NCBI RefSeq assembly: GCF_003236365.1
Contig: NZ_POTZ01000017.1
Location: 1 to 33,521 of the forward strand
DNA from: Streptomyces sp. NTH33
GTDB lineage: Bacteria; Actinomycetota; Actinomycetes; Streptomycetales; Streptomycetaceae
DNA length: 33,521 bases
Reading direction: 5' to 3'
Positions 32,644 through 33,521 of this stretch are shown piece after piece. The notes under the pieces are model-generated. The model was not told where the DNA came from. It worked only from the letters and a program-made list of their open reading frames with translations, and made no database searches. Positions within the stretch are counted from its first letter, which is position 1; every line of letters begins with the position of its first letter. Both the position numbers and the translations under genes were made by a program.

Positions 32644-33450
32644 CTCGTTGTCATGCTGCTCGATCACTCGTTGCAGGGCCTCGATCGAGCGCGGTGGGTG
32701 AGTGCGGCGGGTGACGAGTACCGTAGTGAGCTCGGGACCGGCGAAGGCCAGCAAGGGCTTGGTCCGCCCGGCGTGGTAGCTCAGCACGTTGCGGTGGCGG
32801 CCGAGCAGTTGGCCCGCCAGCGTCAGGGTGACGGTGTTGCGGCTGCTCAGGACGGCGGCCAGGACGCGGTGGCGGTGATCGAGAGTGCCGAAGCCGGGGT
32901 TGCGGCCGCGCCCGTCGCGGTCCTCGCGCCGGCGCTCGGCCTCGGTCAGGAGTTGGCGGCAGGGTTCGAGCCGGAGTACGAGTTGGTCGAACTCGTCGCG
33001 GGACATGCCGGTCAGTGCCGGGTGGGTGAGGAGGAAGGTGGCCTCGGCCGGAATCGGCGGCCCCGACTCCTCCCGCGCATCCTGTGGCGGCTGGTGGCCG
33101 GGGTCTTGCGGGGCGATGGTGTAGTTCCACTCGCCGTGGAAGCTGTCCCGTGCGGTCCGCTGTTCGATGCTCTTGCGTTCAGCGCGGGTGAGCACGCGCC
33201 CGGTGGGGTAGTCGTTTTCGTCCAGGGTGGCGCTGACGGTCAGCCCGGTGGTGGTGCGGGTGGCCGAGATGGTCTGCAGCAGGATCTCGTAGCTGGTCAG
33301 CGGCCGCCCACGCAGGCTGTGGGTGATCCGGGAGAACAGCCGGTGCTCGACCTTGTTCCACTTCGACGTGCCGGGCCAATGCCGTTGTTTGAGGTAGTCA
33401 AGCAGTGCCCGTGACGGGTCGGTGGTGCGGTCGTTGGGCAGGTCATGCAT
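32623..33450 (-). pseudogene. ISAzo13-family transposase-related protein, C-terminal part
   Basis: The 275-residue frame contains HWPGTSKWNKVEHRLFSRIT with the catalytic Glu, then HSLRGRPLTSYEILLQTISA and LDENDYPTGRVLTRAE. This is the C-terminal catalytic segment of ISAzo13-family transposases, which usually reads FPPGTSKWNKIEHRLF. The upstream sequence to the window edge lacks the expected catalytic Asp motifs in this frame, so the gene is 5'-truncated or frameshifted. After WNYTIAP the protein continues with about 160 residues (FLLTHPALTGMSRDEFDQLV, LGRHRNVLSYHAGRTKPLLA) that resemble the N-terminal HTH part of another transposase. It abuts the IS3 fragment tail to tail. Confidence 0.7.
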
Positions 33451-33521
33451 CCGTGGGTGGGGTTGTCCGATGATGTGCGGCTGGGGGTGCTCACCGAGTG
33501 GGTGACGCCGGAGTTGGTTGA

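Noticed and set aside
33510-33521. gagttggttga at the window edge, resembling half of the island operator
   Set aside because: Only a half-site is visible, and it lies in transposase-related coding sequence rather than a promoter region.

Overview
The window is high-GC actinobacterial DNA. Codon use, GTG starts, ATGA-type overlaps, a conserved etfBA pair and a CoA-ester lyase that I recall as near-identical to the Streptomyces ethylmalonyl-CoA pathway enzyme all point to Streptomyces or a close relative. No rRNA, tRNA or CRISPR array was seen.

Layout. The left edge (1-2276, minus strand) is a housekeeping electron-transfer operon: etfB, etfA and the start of a membrane Fe-S oxidoreductase of EtfD type. 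From about 2.7 to 32.1 kb lies a CoA-dependent catabolic island. It has an MFS transporter, a SnoaL-like protein, two aldehyde dehydrogenases, a decayed zinc alcohol dehydrogenase, a frameshifted LLM flavin oxidoreductase, six acyl-CoA dehydrogenases (two pairs look like alpha2beta2 heteromers of the steroid side-chain type), three crotonases, two intact SDRs and a fragment of a third, a thiolase, an Ltp-like thiolase with its DUF35 partner, an alpha-methylacyl-CoA racemase, an amidohydrolase and one TetR regulator. The right edge (32.2-33.5 kb) is insertion-sequence debris.

How it works together. An 18-bp inverted repeat, roughly TAGTTkGTyrACmAACTA, occurs seven times. Each copy lies in a promoter region of the island, including one 10 bp in front of tetR. 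This marks the island as one regulon under a self-controlling TetR repressor, probably induced by a CoA thioester or its acid. The enzymes fit alcohol to aldehyde to acid oxidation, then repeated beta-oxidation of a branched or alicyclic (terpenoid- or steroid-side-chain-like) acid, with retro-aldol or thiolytic release. The acyl-CoA dehydrogenases would pass electrons to the adjacent ETF/EtfD. No acyl-CoA ligase is present, so activation must be encoded elsewhere. The substrate is not identifiable from sequence.

Decay. The island is being eroded. There are homopolymer frameshifts in the alcohol dehydrogenase, LLM gene and an SDR fragment; a maoC gene with a local inverted copy that creates an amber stop; a reductase fused to a TnpB tail; a transporter stub; and ISAs1 remnants near both ends. 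The hpcH-maoC pair (14.1-15.6 kb) looks foreign to the island.
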